From the NCBI GenBank assembly GCA_020633995.1, contig JACKCO010000003.1, positions 1 through 64,000 of the forward strand: 64,000 nucleotides of DNA, read 5' to 3'. The notes beneath the pieces are model-generated. The model was given only the letters and a program-made list of their open reading frames with translations, made no database searches and had not been told where the DNA came from. Positions 26,783-34,468 of this stretch are shown here, one piece after another (positions within the stretch are counted from its first letter, which is position 1; the number at the start of each line of letters is the position of its first letter). Source of the DNA: Campylobacterota bacterium (GTDB lineage: Bacteria > Babelota > Babeliae > Babelales > RVW-14). Both the position numbers and the translations under genes were made by a program.

Positions 26783-28153
26783 ATGAAAAATTTTATACTT
26801 ACCCTTCCTGCGATGATGCTACTATTTCTTTGTATCCATGCGACAGAAGATCCTTTATGTAAATATCCTACTGGGGATACTCTAAAAAATATCAAAGTAC
26901 TTGAAGCTGTGGAACACTCATTGGAATCTATTCAAGATAAAAAAATCCTCAGCACAAAAGTTTTTAACTATTTTCGGAGCTTCCCGGACAACGCAATTAC
27001 AGCTGTTTGCTTGGGGAATCTACAAACCACTCTCGAGGAAAAACTAACTTTACGTAAGATACTCGATGATTTTTTAACTGAAACAGGTAAAAATGCTTTG
27101 CTTAGTAAAATCATCTCACATGCATCATCTGGCGGCGCAAATACAGTAGCTAAATGCTTATATGATTTACACGAAGAGTGTTATATAACAACTAGCCAAC
27201 TACCTATGACAATCACTCTAATCAAAAACCCTTCCGTTGATCCATACTATCGTGGATATTTTTTTTGTTTGTTAGATGAGTCAGTAGCACATAAAGTTTT
27301 GGCTTGCGATGTATATTTAAATACTGAAACGACAAAGTTTATAAGAGGAATGTGTCGTGCAGTGCCTTTTACCGATTGTCATAACTTTTTATACCTGGCT
27401 CATGATATTATTCGCAGAGCTTTACAGCAATCTCCTCAAGATTGTGCACAATGTTTCATACTTTTTAACAAAAATATGTATTTTCGGTTTTACCTGGACA
27501 AGCTTATTCAAGATTGGCAAAATCAGATTGTAGATCTTATAGACAATCCAAGCCTAACCCCATACAACCGAGGTTATCTGTTTGGGCTACTAAGCGCACA
27601 CGGAATCTACAACATCCCAGAACCTCAGCTCTCTCATGCCTGGTGGGGTGTGAAAGAAGATGAAATAAACTTTGCCCACGGCTTTATCGCAACCTGTGAC
27701 AAAAACCAACCACTAACTAACTTGAGCGAAAAACTCTATCTCGCATTATTTGAAGTAACATTATCTTACGCAAAACTACGTAACTTTGTGGTAACACCCT
27801 ACAATCAATGGTTAGATCAACCCACATTCCAAGATCTCTCCAGCATTCCCGTTGACGCCATTTATGGTTATATTCATGATGCAATAAACTTCAAAAACTT
27901 AGAAGCCTTAGAATTTCTGTTAACCCATCCAAAGCTGAACATCAATAAACAATTTGCTAACGACCGTGAAGAAACTATTCTGCATGAGACAAGAGATCCT
28001 ATTTTTTTTATCTATTTGGTCAAACAAGGAGCCAATCCTCATGCAAAAAACATCTATGGCAAAACACCTTTAGACACAATTAAGTACTGGAGTCCGTGCA
28101 GTTATGCAAGCTTAAAGCTCGCAGTAGAAAAACTTGAAACAGAACAACTATGA
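26783..28153 (+). CDS. Exported protein with C-terminal ankyrin repeats (paralogue A)
   Basis: A 456-residue protein with a signal peptide (LTLPAMMLLFLCIHA), a long helical middle of unknown fold and one to two ankyrin repeats at the end (TILHETRDPIFFIYLVKQGANPHAKNIYGKTPLD). The middle shares with the next gene the segment YNRGYLFGLLS...NIPEPQLS followed by FAHGFIATCDK, so the two are paralogues. It starts 5 bases after the glycosylase gene and may be transcribed with it. The function is unknown. Confidence 0.75.
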   Translation: MKNFILTLPAMMLLFLCIHATEDPLCKYPTGDTLKNIKVLEAVEHSLESIQDKKILSTKVFNYFRSFPDNAITAVCLGNLQTTLEEKLTLRKILDDFLTETGKNALLSKIISHASSGGANTVAKCLYDLHEECYITTSQLPMTITLIKNPSVDPYYRGYFFCLLDESVAHKVLACDVYLNTETTKFIRGMCRAVPFTDCHNFLYLAHDIIRRALQQSPQDCAQCFILFNKNMYFRFYLDKLIQDWQNQIVDLIDNPSLTPYNRGYLFGLLSAHGIYNIPEPQLSHAWWGVKEDEINFAHGFIATCDKNQPLTNLSEKLYLALFEVTLSYAKLRNFVVTPYNQWLDQPTFQDLSSIPVDAIYGYIHDAINFKNLEALEFLLTHPKLNINKQFANDREETILHETRDPIFFIYLVKQGANPHAKNIYGKTPLDTIKYWSPCSYASLKLAVEKLETEQL

Positions 28154-28180
28154 ACCTACAGTGAAGGCCAATAATCGACT

Positions 28181-29326
28181 ATGATTGGATGCAATATGCC
28201 TGTAAAAAGAAAAAAATTATTTATTGCTGCGCTGTTCTTTTTAACTGAGGCTCATCCAGCAGATCATTTTACACACCCAACAACAAATTTTAGCAAGCAG
28301 TCACCTCGCTTAACTCGACAGTTACGGGCAACTATTAATAAATATTACATACCAATTTGCTCGTCAGAAGACGAGCAAATTAAGTCTATGCAGACAATAC
28401 TTGGCCGTGTTGCAACGCTAAAAAATAATAACCTCATAAGTCCCGACTGTTTTGAATTATTCACTCATGATCATCAACTGGCAATTTCCGGTCTCTTAAG
28501 CGGAAAACTAGCTATCTCACAAAGTTCTATATCTGAAAAATTGTACCTGTTTTACACAATAGCACCATTTTTAACACTCAACGGAAAAATTAACTTCATA
28601 ACACAAATTATCGGAGAAATGTACAACAAATGCCGCAATCAAACTGCTGAGTGCTTTGTTTTTTTAAAAAAATACTTTCTTTTGAACAAAGAGCTTGCAA
28701 TGCACTTTAAAGAAACCATTGTTCGTCTAATTGGTACAAACAGAGTGTATTCCTACAACAGAGGCTTTTTGCTCGGCATGGTTGATCTGCTCGACTTAAC
28801 AGATATTCCAGAACCCCAGCTCTCCCCAATAGAATTTTTCTCAAACGTTGCAAGAATGAATATTGCAAAAGGATATCTAGCCGCAACCGACTACAAAAAA
28901 CTACGTACATCTTATTCTAACGACCTTACGCTTGATTTATCCTCGGTAGAAGAATGCCACCAAAGTATTGAAAAATCTATCAGAGAACACACAGTAATAA
29001 ATCTATCCCCCAGCTATTTAAGACAATACCTTAACATTAACGGACCTCACGACTATGTGGCAGAAGCCGTAAACTACTCTAACCCCACAGCTCTTAAGCT
29101 TTTAATAGAACTTGGAGTACCTCTGAACAAACCCGATCCAAACTGGCAAACACCACTGCACGTAGCTGCAAGCCATGGCAAAATTGAAATTATGACACTG
29201 CTATTAGGACATGGAGCAAAACAATACTTGCGTGACATGAATGGAAAAATACCGGTAGAACTTGCAAAAGAAAATGGTTACCTAATTTATTGGCTGGAGG
29301 CAATGAAAGGAGTTGGAAGGAACTAA
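28181..29326 (+). CDS. Exported protein with C-terminal ankyrin repeats (paralogue B)
   Basis: A 381-residue relative of the preceding gene. The N-terminal signal peptide (KLFIAALFFLTEAHPA) follows a short head; either the ATG at 28181 or the one at 28196 may start it. The shared middle is YNRGFLLGMVDLLDLTDIPEPQLS then IAKGYLAATDYK. Two ankyrin repeats close the protein (NPTALKLLIELGVPLNKPD and TPLHVAASHGKIEIMTLLLGHGAK), here better preserved than in paralogue A. It lies 27 bases downstream of A, so the pair looks like a tandem duplication. Confidence 0.75.
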   Translation: MIGCNMPVKRKKLFIAALFFLTEAHPADHFTHPTTNFSKQSPRLTRQLRATINKYYIPICSSEDEQIKSMQTILGRVATLKNNNLISPDCFELFTHDHQLAISGLLSGKLAISQSSISEKLYLFYTIAPFLTLNGKINFITQIIGEMYNKCRNQTAECFVFLKKYFLLNKELAMHFKETIVRLIGTNRVYSYNRGFLLGMVDLLDLTDIPEPQLSPIEFFSNVARMNIAKGYLAATDYKKLRTSYSNDLTLDLSSVEECHQSIEKSIREHTVINLSPSYLRQYLNINGPHDYVAEAVNYSNPTALKLLIELGVPLNKPDPNWQTPLHVAASHGKIEIMTLLLGHGAKQYLRDMNGKIPVELAKENGYLIYWLEAMKGVGRN

Positions 29327-29332
29327 AGTCAT

Positions 29333-29361
29333 TTGCTTGTTATCTACATTTAACGTATGAT
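29333..29361 (+). promoter_or_regulatory. Probable pgeF promoter
   Basis: TTGCTT (29333-29338), 17-base spacer and TATGAT (29356-29361), 19 bases before the start codon. Confidence 0.5.
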
Positions 29362-29380
29362 TTTTTTATAGGGCCAAAAC

Positions 29381-30130
29381 ATGCTACAAAAACAAACAGA
29401 AAAAATTATGTGTAGTTTTACCAAGCCACACTTTTCAATTTTTTTCGGTACAAAGCAAAATTGTAATGCAGCATACAATTCTCCCGAGTTTCAAACACAA
29501 TGTCAGAACCTAAAAGAAGAGTTTAAACTCAAACAAGTAATTTTGCTCAAACAAACACACTCTGTTCAGGGCGTTGTTGTTGAAAAGGAAAAGAAGAAAG
29601 ATAAAGAGATTATTCTCTTTGAAACTGAAGGCGATTTTTTAGTCACTAACAAACCAAATGTAGGCATCGGCATCATTACCGCTGACTGTCTTCCCATCAT
29701 TGCCTGGTCAGAAGAACATAAGGCCCTTGGCATAGCGCACGCTGGTTGGCGTGGCAGCATGCAACAAATTGGCAAAAAAATGATTGAGCGCATGCAAGAT
29801 CGTTTCAATATAGCACCGCAAGATCTAAACATTTATTTTGGGCCAAGCGCCAAATCATGCTGCTATCAGGTGCAAAAAGATTTTTTAGATTATTTTGACT
29901 CAGTCGACACACAAAAAAAATGCATCGTCGAACGCAACGGCAACTTCTTTTTTGACCTGCCAACACTCAATAGAATGCAACTAACTAGCATGGGAATAGA
30001 TCCAAAGCAGATCAACACCACACAAAACCTGTGTACACTGTGTCACAAGCAATACCATTCATATCGTCGAACCAAAGAGCAATACTCACGCCAGGTCAGC
30101 ATGACCTGGCTTCATGACGCTTATAACTGA
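29381..30130 (+). CDS. pgeF: Peptidoglycan-editing factor / purine nucleoside phosphorylase, YfiH (DUF152) family
   Basis: Cytoplasmic copper/zinc enzyme of the multi-copper-polyphenol-oxidase-like (laccase domain) family, shown elsewhere to act on purine nucleosides and to affect cell-wall precursor fidelity. The 249 residues have the metal ligands His in KQTHSVQG, Cys in TADCLPI and His in AHAGWRGSM, plus the terminal QYHSYRRTKEQYSRQVSMTWL. Length is normal. It converges on glyA with a 10-base overlap of the 3-prime ends. Because wall genes are otherwise sparse here, the nucleoside role is the safer reading. Confidence 0.9.
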   Translation: MLQKQTEKIMCSFTKPHFSIFFGTKQNCNAAYNSPEFQTQCQNLKEEFKLKQVILLKQTHSVQGVVVEKEKKKDKEIILFETEGDFLVTNKPNVGIGIITADCLPIIAWSEEHKALGIAHAGWRGSMQQIGKKMIERMQDRFNIAPQDLNIYFGPSAKSCCYQVQKDFLDYFDSVDTQKKCIVERNGNFFFDLPTLNRMQLTSMGIDPKQINTTQNLCTLCHKQYHSYRRTKEQYSRQVSMTWLHDAYN

Positions 30131-31404
30131 GCCTGTATTGTGGTCGCTTTACCCGGAATAATGTTTTTTTGGTAGACGGGGAACTGAGCACAAAATGCAT
30201 CTACTTTTTGAGCTATCTCATCGAGGTACTTCTGGTTTTCCCTGTGCTCAATAGCCTCATTAATCCAGTAAGCTAGTTCACGTGCCTCTTGTTGCCCAAA
30301 CCCACGTGTCGTGATGGCCGGAGTACCAATTCTAATCCCACTTGTAACAAGCACTGATTTTTTATCAAAAGGAATCATGTTACGGTTCACAACAATACCA
30401 CATTGCATCAATGTTGCTTCAACCTCTTTGCCGGTCAACGCCTCATTACCCTTTTTACTTGTTACATCAACTAAAAACAAATGAGTATCCGTACCTCCAG
30501 AAATTATGCGATAACCGCACTCGTGCAGTGTATTTGCCATCGTCTGAGCATTGACAACCACCTGCTTTTGATAATCTTTAAAATCTTGGGTCAACGCCTC
30601 CTCAAATGCGGCGGCCTTAGCTGCAATAATATGCATAAACGGTCCACCCTGAGTACCCGGCATAACTGCCTTGTCAACCTTAACACCCCATTCAGCCTTA
30701 CTTAAAATAATGCCCCCACGCGGGCCACGCAGTGTTTTATGTGTCGTGCTGGAAACAACATCGGCGTGTGGCACTGGGCTTGGAATAACACTTGCAGCCA
30801 CAAGCCCCGAAATATGTGCCATATCAACAAAAAGAATAGCACCCACCTCACAAGCAACACACTCAAGTCGGGCATAGTCAATTAAGCGGGAATAGGCAGA
30901 TGCTCCAACAACAATCATTTTAGGCTTATGTTGATGCGCAAGACGAGCAATACCGTCATAGTCAAGTTGCTCAGTTTCCTGATCAACGCCGTAAGAAATG
31001 AAATTGAAGTATTTACCTGAAAAATTAACGGGATGACCGTGAGTTAAATGCCCTCCAGCACCTAGGTCCATACCTAAAACAGTATCCCCAGGCTTAAGAA
31101 AGCTGAAATATACGGCCCAATTAGCACTCGATCCAGAATGAGACTGCACATTGGCGTATTCTGAACCAAATAATCTATTTACCAGATCAAGGGCATGAGA
31201 CTCGACTTCATCAACAACATGACACCCTCCGTAGTATCGTTTTCCCGGATATCCTTCAGCATACTTATTTGTAAGGACTGATCCAGAGGCACTCATAACA
31301 CGCTCACTGGCATAATTTTCCGATGCAATCAAATTAATTTCGCTCTCTTGCCTGATTCTTTCCCTACTAATCAGTGTTTCAAGATATCCAGAGAAGTCTT
31401 TCAT
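30121..31404 (-). CDS. glyA: Serine hydroxymethyltransferase
   Basis: PLP enzyme interconverting serine and glycine while charging tetrahydrofolate with a one-carbon unit. The 427 residues are full length: the N-terminus INLIASENYASERVM, the PLP lysine in SSTTHKTLRGPRGG, and the Asp in FVDMAHISGLVAA. The minus-strand start (ATG at 31404) is preceded by AGGTGAG. The 3-prime end overlaps pgeF by 10 bases. Confidence 0.97.
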   Translation of the reverse strand: MKDFSGYLETLISRERIRQESEINLIASENYASERVMSASGSVLTNKYAEGYPGKRYYGGCHVVDEVESHALDLVNRLFGSEYANVQSHSGSSANWAVYFSFLKPGDTVLGMDLGAGGHLTHGHPVNFSGKYFNFISYGVDQETEQLDYDGIARLAHQHKPKMIVVGASAYSRLIDYARLECVACEVGAILFVDMAHISGLVAASVIPSPVPHADVVSSTTHKTLRGPRGGIILSKAEWGVKVDKAVMPGTQGGPFMHIIAAKAAAFEEALTQDFKDYQKQVVVNAQTMANTLHECGYRIISGGTDTHLFLVDVTSKKGNEALTGKEVEATLMQCGIVVNRNMIPFDKKSVLVTSGIRIGTPAITTRGFGQQEARELAYWINEAIEHRENQKYLDEIAQKVDAFCAQFPVYQKNIIPGKATTIQAQL

Positions 31405-31462
31405 TGCTCACCTTTTTATCACGTTACATAGATCATTTTTTCGCTTTTACCGTCTTAATTTA

Positions 31463-31492
31463 TTGACTATTGGTAATTAAAGATAGTATCTT
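31463..31492 (+). promoter_or_regulatory. Possible promoter of the small-exported-protein run
   Basis: TTGACT at 31463-31468, then TATCTT at 31487-31492 (18-base gap) or TAGTAT at 31484 (15-base gap), in the divergent gap between glyA and the gene at 31565. Confidence 0.45.
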
Positions 31493-31564
31493 TAAGAGTA
31501 GTTATACACACAATTAGTCAACGTATTTTTGTAGTATACCATCTCTTTGAAAACGGAGAAAGTC

Positions 31565-31996
31565 ATGAAAAAGCTCATTCTTACAGTTCTCAGCTTGGCA
31601 CTATTAAGCCCTCACTTTGCATCATGTCGACATGGCGGAGCAGCCGTTGCCGGTGCTTTTGGGGGACTGGCTCTAGGAACTATGCTTGGCACCGCCGCTG
31701 CAAACTCCAACAACTCATCCAGAGCTGAACGAGAAGCTATTAGAGCACAAGACCGTGCTGATCAACTACAACGCGAGCAGCAACAAGATCGTCTCGATCA
31801 ACTTCGCCGCGAACTTGACCAGCAAAACAAAGACCGCCAAATGCAAGAGCAAAAATTGATACAAGAGCAGCTGATGCAAAAACAACAAACCCAACCAGTC
31901 AGCGACACGATGGTCATGATGCTTATGTTTGTGGCCTTGTTGCTTTTCTTCGCAGTTGTAGGCCTGAGCATTTTGGTTTTAAGAAAACGAAAATAA
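31565..31996 (+). CDS. Exported glycine-zipper / coiled-coil membrane protein
   Basis: Not recognised. The 143 residues have a signal peptide ending FASC (a near-lipobox with Cys near residue 21), a Gly/Ala-rich glycine-zipper segment (AVAGAFGGLALGTMLGTAAA), a highly charged coiled coil rich in Gln and Arg (about 55-105) and a C-terminal membrane span (MMLMFVALLLFFAVVGLSIL) ending in RKRK. The ATG at 31565 has GGAG ahead. A similar zipper plus coil is seen in the gene at 32888. First gene of a tight plus-strand run to 34108. Confidence 0.65.
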   Translation: MKKLILTVLSLALLSPHFASCRHGGAAVAGAFGGLALGTMLGTAAANSNNSSRAEREAIRAQDRADQLQREQQQDRLDQLRRELDQQNKDRQMQEQKLIQEQLMQKQQTQPVSDTMVMMLMFVALLLFFAVVGLSILVLRKRK

Positions 31997-32019
31997 TTTA
32001 AAAAGGTAAGAGAATAATA

Positions 32020-32670
32020 ATGGTGAGTATCATCTCTTTTATCAAAAGCACATTTCACACGCTTGTCATGCTACCAACAACTGTTCCATATGCTTTCTAC
32101 TCACGCAACGCCTATAATTTAGCAATAGTTAGCTCAAGTCTTTTAATGACAATCACCCCGCCGCTACTTTTGCTATTTATTTTTCTGGTTTTTACCAACA
32201 CGATTACACTTCAAGCAACAACGCCTGCCGCTACATATTCTCGAAAAAAGTTCATTGTCCTAACAATCGCTAACATTATCTGGTTTGGCACATTGTGTTC
32301 TATCTTTTTTTACCAACTAATGAGCACTGGCACCAATATTGTTCAGCGTTTTGGCGTTTTTTTATGGAGCATGAGCTCGATTGCAACTAGCGCAGTCATC
32401 GCCTTCATTTTAATCAATTCAGTACGCAAACAATTTAGCGCAGAAAGTGAACGATACAAAAATATGAGCTTGCTCATATTAATTATCGGATTCTTTATCT
32501 GGGTAAGTAGTTCATCATTTTTCCTCTGGCACGATATACACGCACAAAATAATCCAGGACTTGTAAAAATTTTGGCTACATCCGGCATGATGAGTGCTGC
32601 AGTACTCAGTATTGCACTCTTGATTATGCTGACCCAAGAAAGAAGAAAGAAAACCATAACAACCGTTTAG
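32020..32670 (+). CDS. Five-span membrane protein, unknown function
   Basis: Not recognised. The 216 residues are almost entirely hydrophobic with about five spans (near 35-60, 73-97, 108-132, 147-168 and 178-202) and a basic C-terminus (RRKKTITTV). It lies 23 bases after the previous gene behind AAAGGTAAGAG and 18 bases before the next, so the run is one transcript. No transporter motif is visible. Confidence 0.65.
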   Translation: MVSIISFIKSTFHTLVMLPTTVPYAFYSRNAYNLAIVSSSLLMTITPPLLLLFIFLVFTNTITLQATTPAATYSRKKFIVLTIANIIWFGTLCSIFFYQLMSTGTNIVQRFGVFLWSMSSIATSAVIAFILINSVRKQFSAESERYKNMSLLILIIGFFIWVSSSSFFLWHDIHAQNNPGLVKILATSGMMSAAVLSIALLIMLTQERRKKTITTV

Positions 32671-32688
32671 AAAAGGAGTTTATTTACC

Positions 32689-32937
32689 ATGTTTACGGAG
32701 ATGTTTGGCGGCTGCACAATGTGCGGCGTTAATTTTTTTATCGTCATCCCAATACTTGTGGCAGCCCTTGGACTTTTCATGTGGTGGTGTTGCTGTAAGT
32801 GCAAAAAAAACAACACGCCTATGCAAAAAGGAAGCGGATCAATTTCTAACAATTCAAACGTGCCTCATGCAGGCAGGGAGCAAAAAAATGGTTGTGAACA
32901 AAAATGCAACAACAAAAACGACAATAACTGTCAGTAA
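32689..32937 (+). CDS. Small Cys-rich membrane protein
   Basis: Not recognised. The 82 residues have one span (about 14-34, FFIVIPILVAALGLFMWW) flanked by Cys clusters (CTMC before it, CCCKC after it) and an Asn/Lys-rich tail with three more Cys. The AAGGAG ribosome site is strong. The last 50 bases overlap the start of the next gene in another frame. The Cys clusters suggest metal binding or lipid modification, without proof. Confidence 0.6.
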   Translation: MFTEMFGGCTMCGVNFFIVIPILVAALGLFMWWCCCKCKKNNTPMQKGSGSISNNSNVPHAGREQKNGCEQKCNNKNDNNCQ

Positions 32938-33250
32938 AATTCTCCTGGTCCTGTGCTTTTTAGGTGTAGCGCCACTACAAGCAGGACGCGGCGGCGACTC
33001 ATTTGCCGGCGGATTTGTAGGTGGAACAATGGGGGGGCTGCTTTCAGGGGCTATGGTTAACGCAGGCAGTCGTAGCAGCGGTAGTGGTTCAGAAGCAAAA
33101 GCTGACGCTGCGCTGCAAGCAGTAAACAGACTCGAAAGCGCTATCAAAATAGACCTACAAAACCTGAGCAATCAGATAAACAACCTTGCAAACCAACTCA
33201 GAGAAGCTGAAAGAAAAATATACAAACTAGAAGCAAAACTTAAAGAGTAA
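32888..33250 (+). CDS. Exported glycine-zipper / coiled-coil protein
   Basis: Not recognised. I placed the start at the ATG at 32888 (AGGGAG seven bases ahead), inside the previous gene, because it yields a proper signal peptide (VSKILLVLCFLGVAPLQAG); the frame is open from 32705, but that leader is a shadow. The 120-residue protein continues with a Gly zipper (GGFVGGTMGGLLSGAM) and a C-terminal coiled coil (about 70-120, INNLANQLREAERKIYKLEAK). It is similar in plan to the protein at 31565. A terminator follows. Confidence 0.68.
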   Translation: MVVNKNATTKTTITVSKILLVLCFLGVAPLQAGRGGDSFAGGFVGGTMGGLLSGAMVNAGSRSSGSGSEAKADAALQAVNRLESAIKIDLQNLSNQINNLANQLREAERKIYKLEAKLKE

Positions 33251-33252
33251 CC

Positions 33253-33287
33253 AAAAATAGGCTGTTTTTTTGACAGCCTATTTTTCA
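33253..33287 (+). terminator. Terminator inside the small-protein run
   Basis: 13-base stem AAAAATAGGCTGT / ACAGCCTATTTTT with a 7-base loop. Confidence 0.88.
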
Positions 33288-33307
33288 TATAAATAACTGG
33301 GAAACGT

Positions 33308-33730
33308 ATGAAAAATGTAACAAAAAAGCTACTGGGGTTGGGGTTCTTTGCACTGTTGTGCCTGAGCAGTTTTTGCCCTGACCTTGAAGCCCGCCGCAGA
33401 CACGGTGGATGGCGTCGAGGTCACGGTGGAGGATACCACTCAAGAGGATACCATTACGGGCGTAGACACGATGGTGGATATGCCGCTGGCTTTGCACTGC
33501 CTTTAATGTTTGGGGCAATTGCAGCATCTGCTGCAGCTTCATCAAGTGCAAGCAGCGCATCAGAGGGTAACGTTGAACTTGAAATATTCAAAAAAGATGT
33601 CGAAATAGCCAGCGAAAAGCTCAACGCTTTTTTCCAGTCAGTTAAAAATAGCCTGGAAAACATCGACAAGCGAACAAAAGACTTAGAAGACGATATGAAC
33701 AAACTCGTCGCTAAAATTGAAAAAAAGTAA
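33308..33730 (+). CDS. Exported His/Gly-rich protein with C-terminal coiled coil
   Basis: Not recognised. The 140 residues have a signal peptide (LLGLGFFALLCLSSF), a His/Gly/Arg/Tyr-rich stretch (RRRHGGWRRGHGGGYHSRGYH) that could bind metal, a short Ala/Ser-rich hydrophobic segment and a charged coiled coil (about 95-140). The coil (FFQSVKNSLENIDKRTKDLEDDMNKLVAKIEKK) aligns with the end of the next gene (KVKNDLEFLDKRIKGLEEGMTKLIEKVESK), so the two are paralogues with different middles. Confidence 0.68.
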   Translation: MKNVTKKLLGLGFFALLCLSSFCPDLEARRRHGGWRRGHGGGYHSRGYHYGRRHDGGYAAGFALPLMFGAIAASAAASSSASSASEGNVELEIFKKDVEIASEKLNAFFQSVKNSLENIDKRTKDLEDDMNKLVAKIEKK

Positions 33731-33742
33731 GGAGAATAAACA

Positions 33743-34108
33743 ATGAATAATACGCTCAAAAAAATATTCTGCTCAAGCATACTCGGGTTGTGCTTGCTCA
33801 CATCAACCAGCAACGCCGGCTTTGGGGTCTATTTTGGCTCAGGCAGTTACGCTCACCCATACTATGGCTACTACTATGGTTACCCATCCTACAGCCTTGG
33901 CTGCAGCAGATTCTCTTATCCAATTTTCACTAGCTACACTGTAGACTCATCTTCAATCAGTGACCTCAAGTCTAAGCTGAGCAGCATGATGTCAAAGACA
34001 GCCGATTTTGCTGAAAAAGTAAAAAATGATTTGGAGTTTTTGGACAAACGAATCAAAGGCCTTGAAGAAGGTATGACTAAATTAATTGAAAAGGTAGAAA
34101 GTAAGTAA
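33743..34108 (+). CDS. Exported Tyr/Gly-rich protein with C-terminal coiled coil
   Basis: Not recognised. The 121 residues have a signal peptide (FCSSILGLCLLTSTSNA), a Tyr/Gly/Ser-rich middle (YYGYYYGYPSY) and the same C-terminal coiled coil as the protein at 33308. It starts 12 bases after that gene behind AAGGAG. The pair could form surface filaments or a coat held by the shared coil; this is speculation. A terminator follows. Confidence 0.68.
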   Translation: MNNTLKKIFCSSILGLCLLTSTSNAGFGVYFGSGSYAHPYYGYYYGYPSYSLGCSRFSYPIFTSYTVDSSSISDLKSKLSSMMSKTADFAEKVKNDLEFLDKRIKGLEEGMTKLIEKVESK

Positions 34109-34134
34109 CACCGTCTTCTATCTTTTTAAGAATA

Positions 34135-34165
34135 GGCCTCGTTTTTTAACGGGGTCTTTTTTTTT
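34135..34165 (+). terminator. Terminator after the small-protein run
   Basis: Stem GGCCTCGTT / AACGGGGTC with G-U pairs, TTTT loop and nine T. Confidence 0.75.
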
Positions 34166-34315
34166 ATCTGTGACTATCATTTTTTATACGCTAGCAAAAA
34201 AAGATAGCTGAGTGCTATAGTTCTTGCAAAAGCTTCCTGCATTGCCTACATTGGGTCAATGCTGCTATAAATTCTATGATTTTACAGCAGCATAAAAACT
34301 TACAAACATGTTACG

Positions 34316-34393
34316 CGTCGCCCCGGACTTGATCCGGGGGCCAGAACTAGGCTTCACCTTGATTTAGATCCCGGCCCGCAGGCCGTGATGACG
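34316..34393. repeat. Dispersed palindromic element, copy 1
   Basis: A 78-base GC-rich element in AT-rich surroundings with CGTC and GACG at its ends. It holds an inner hairpin CCCCGGA / TCCGGGG and a second hairpin CGGCC / GGCCG. It shares the core gatc-ggggg-cca-taggctt with the element at 40305 in the same orientation. It resembles the REP-like cgtcatcccggacttgatccggg elements known from several intracellular bacteria. Confidence 0.75.
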
Positions 34394-34468
34394 AGCTAAA
34401 AATCATAGCAATATAACAAACTTGAAAAAGAAGAAGAACACTGAACTTCCTGATGAAAAGGGATCACT

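Larger units (their letters stand above)
34109..34468. other. Intergenic region with terminator and palindromic element
   Basis: There are 360 bases without a gene. The left third holds the terminator of the small-protein run. The middle holds a hairpin (TGCTGCT 34260-34266 with AGCAGCA 34286-34292). The right part holds the dispersed palindromic element at 34316-34393. A 10-base inverted repeat (CTATGATTTT 34274-34283, AAAATCATAG 34399-34408) flanks that element. Confidence 0.6.

Noticed and set aside
32705..32887. Longer start for the Gly-zipper protein at 32888
   Set aside because: The extra 61 residues overlap the Cys-rich gene at 32689 in another frame and would bury the signal peptide. 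The ATG at 32888 has its own AGGGAG.
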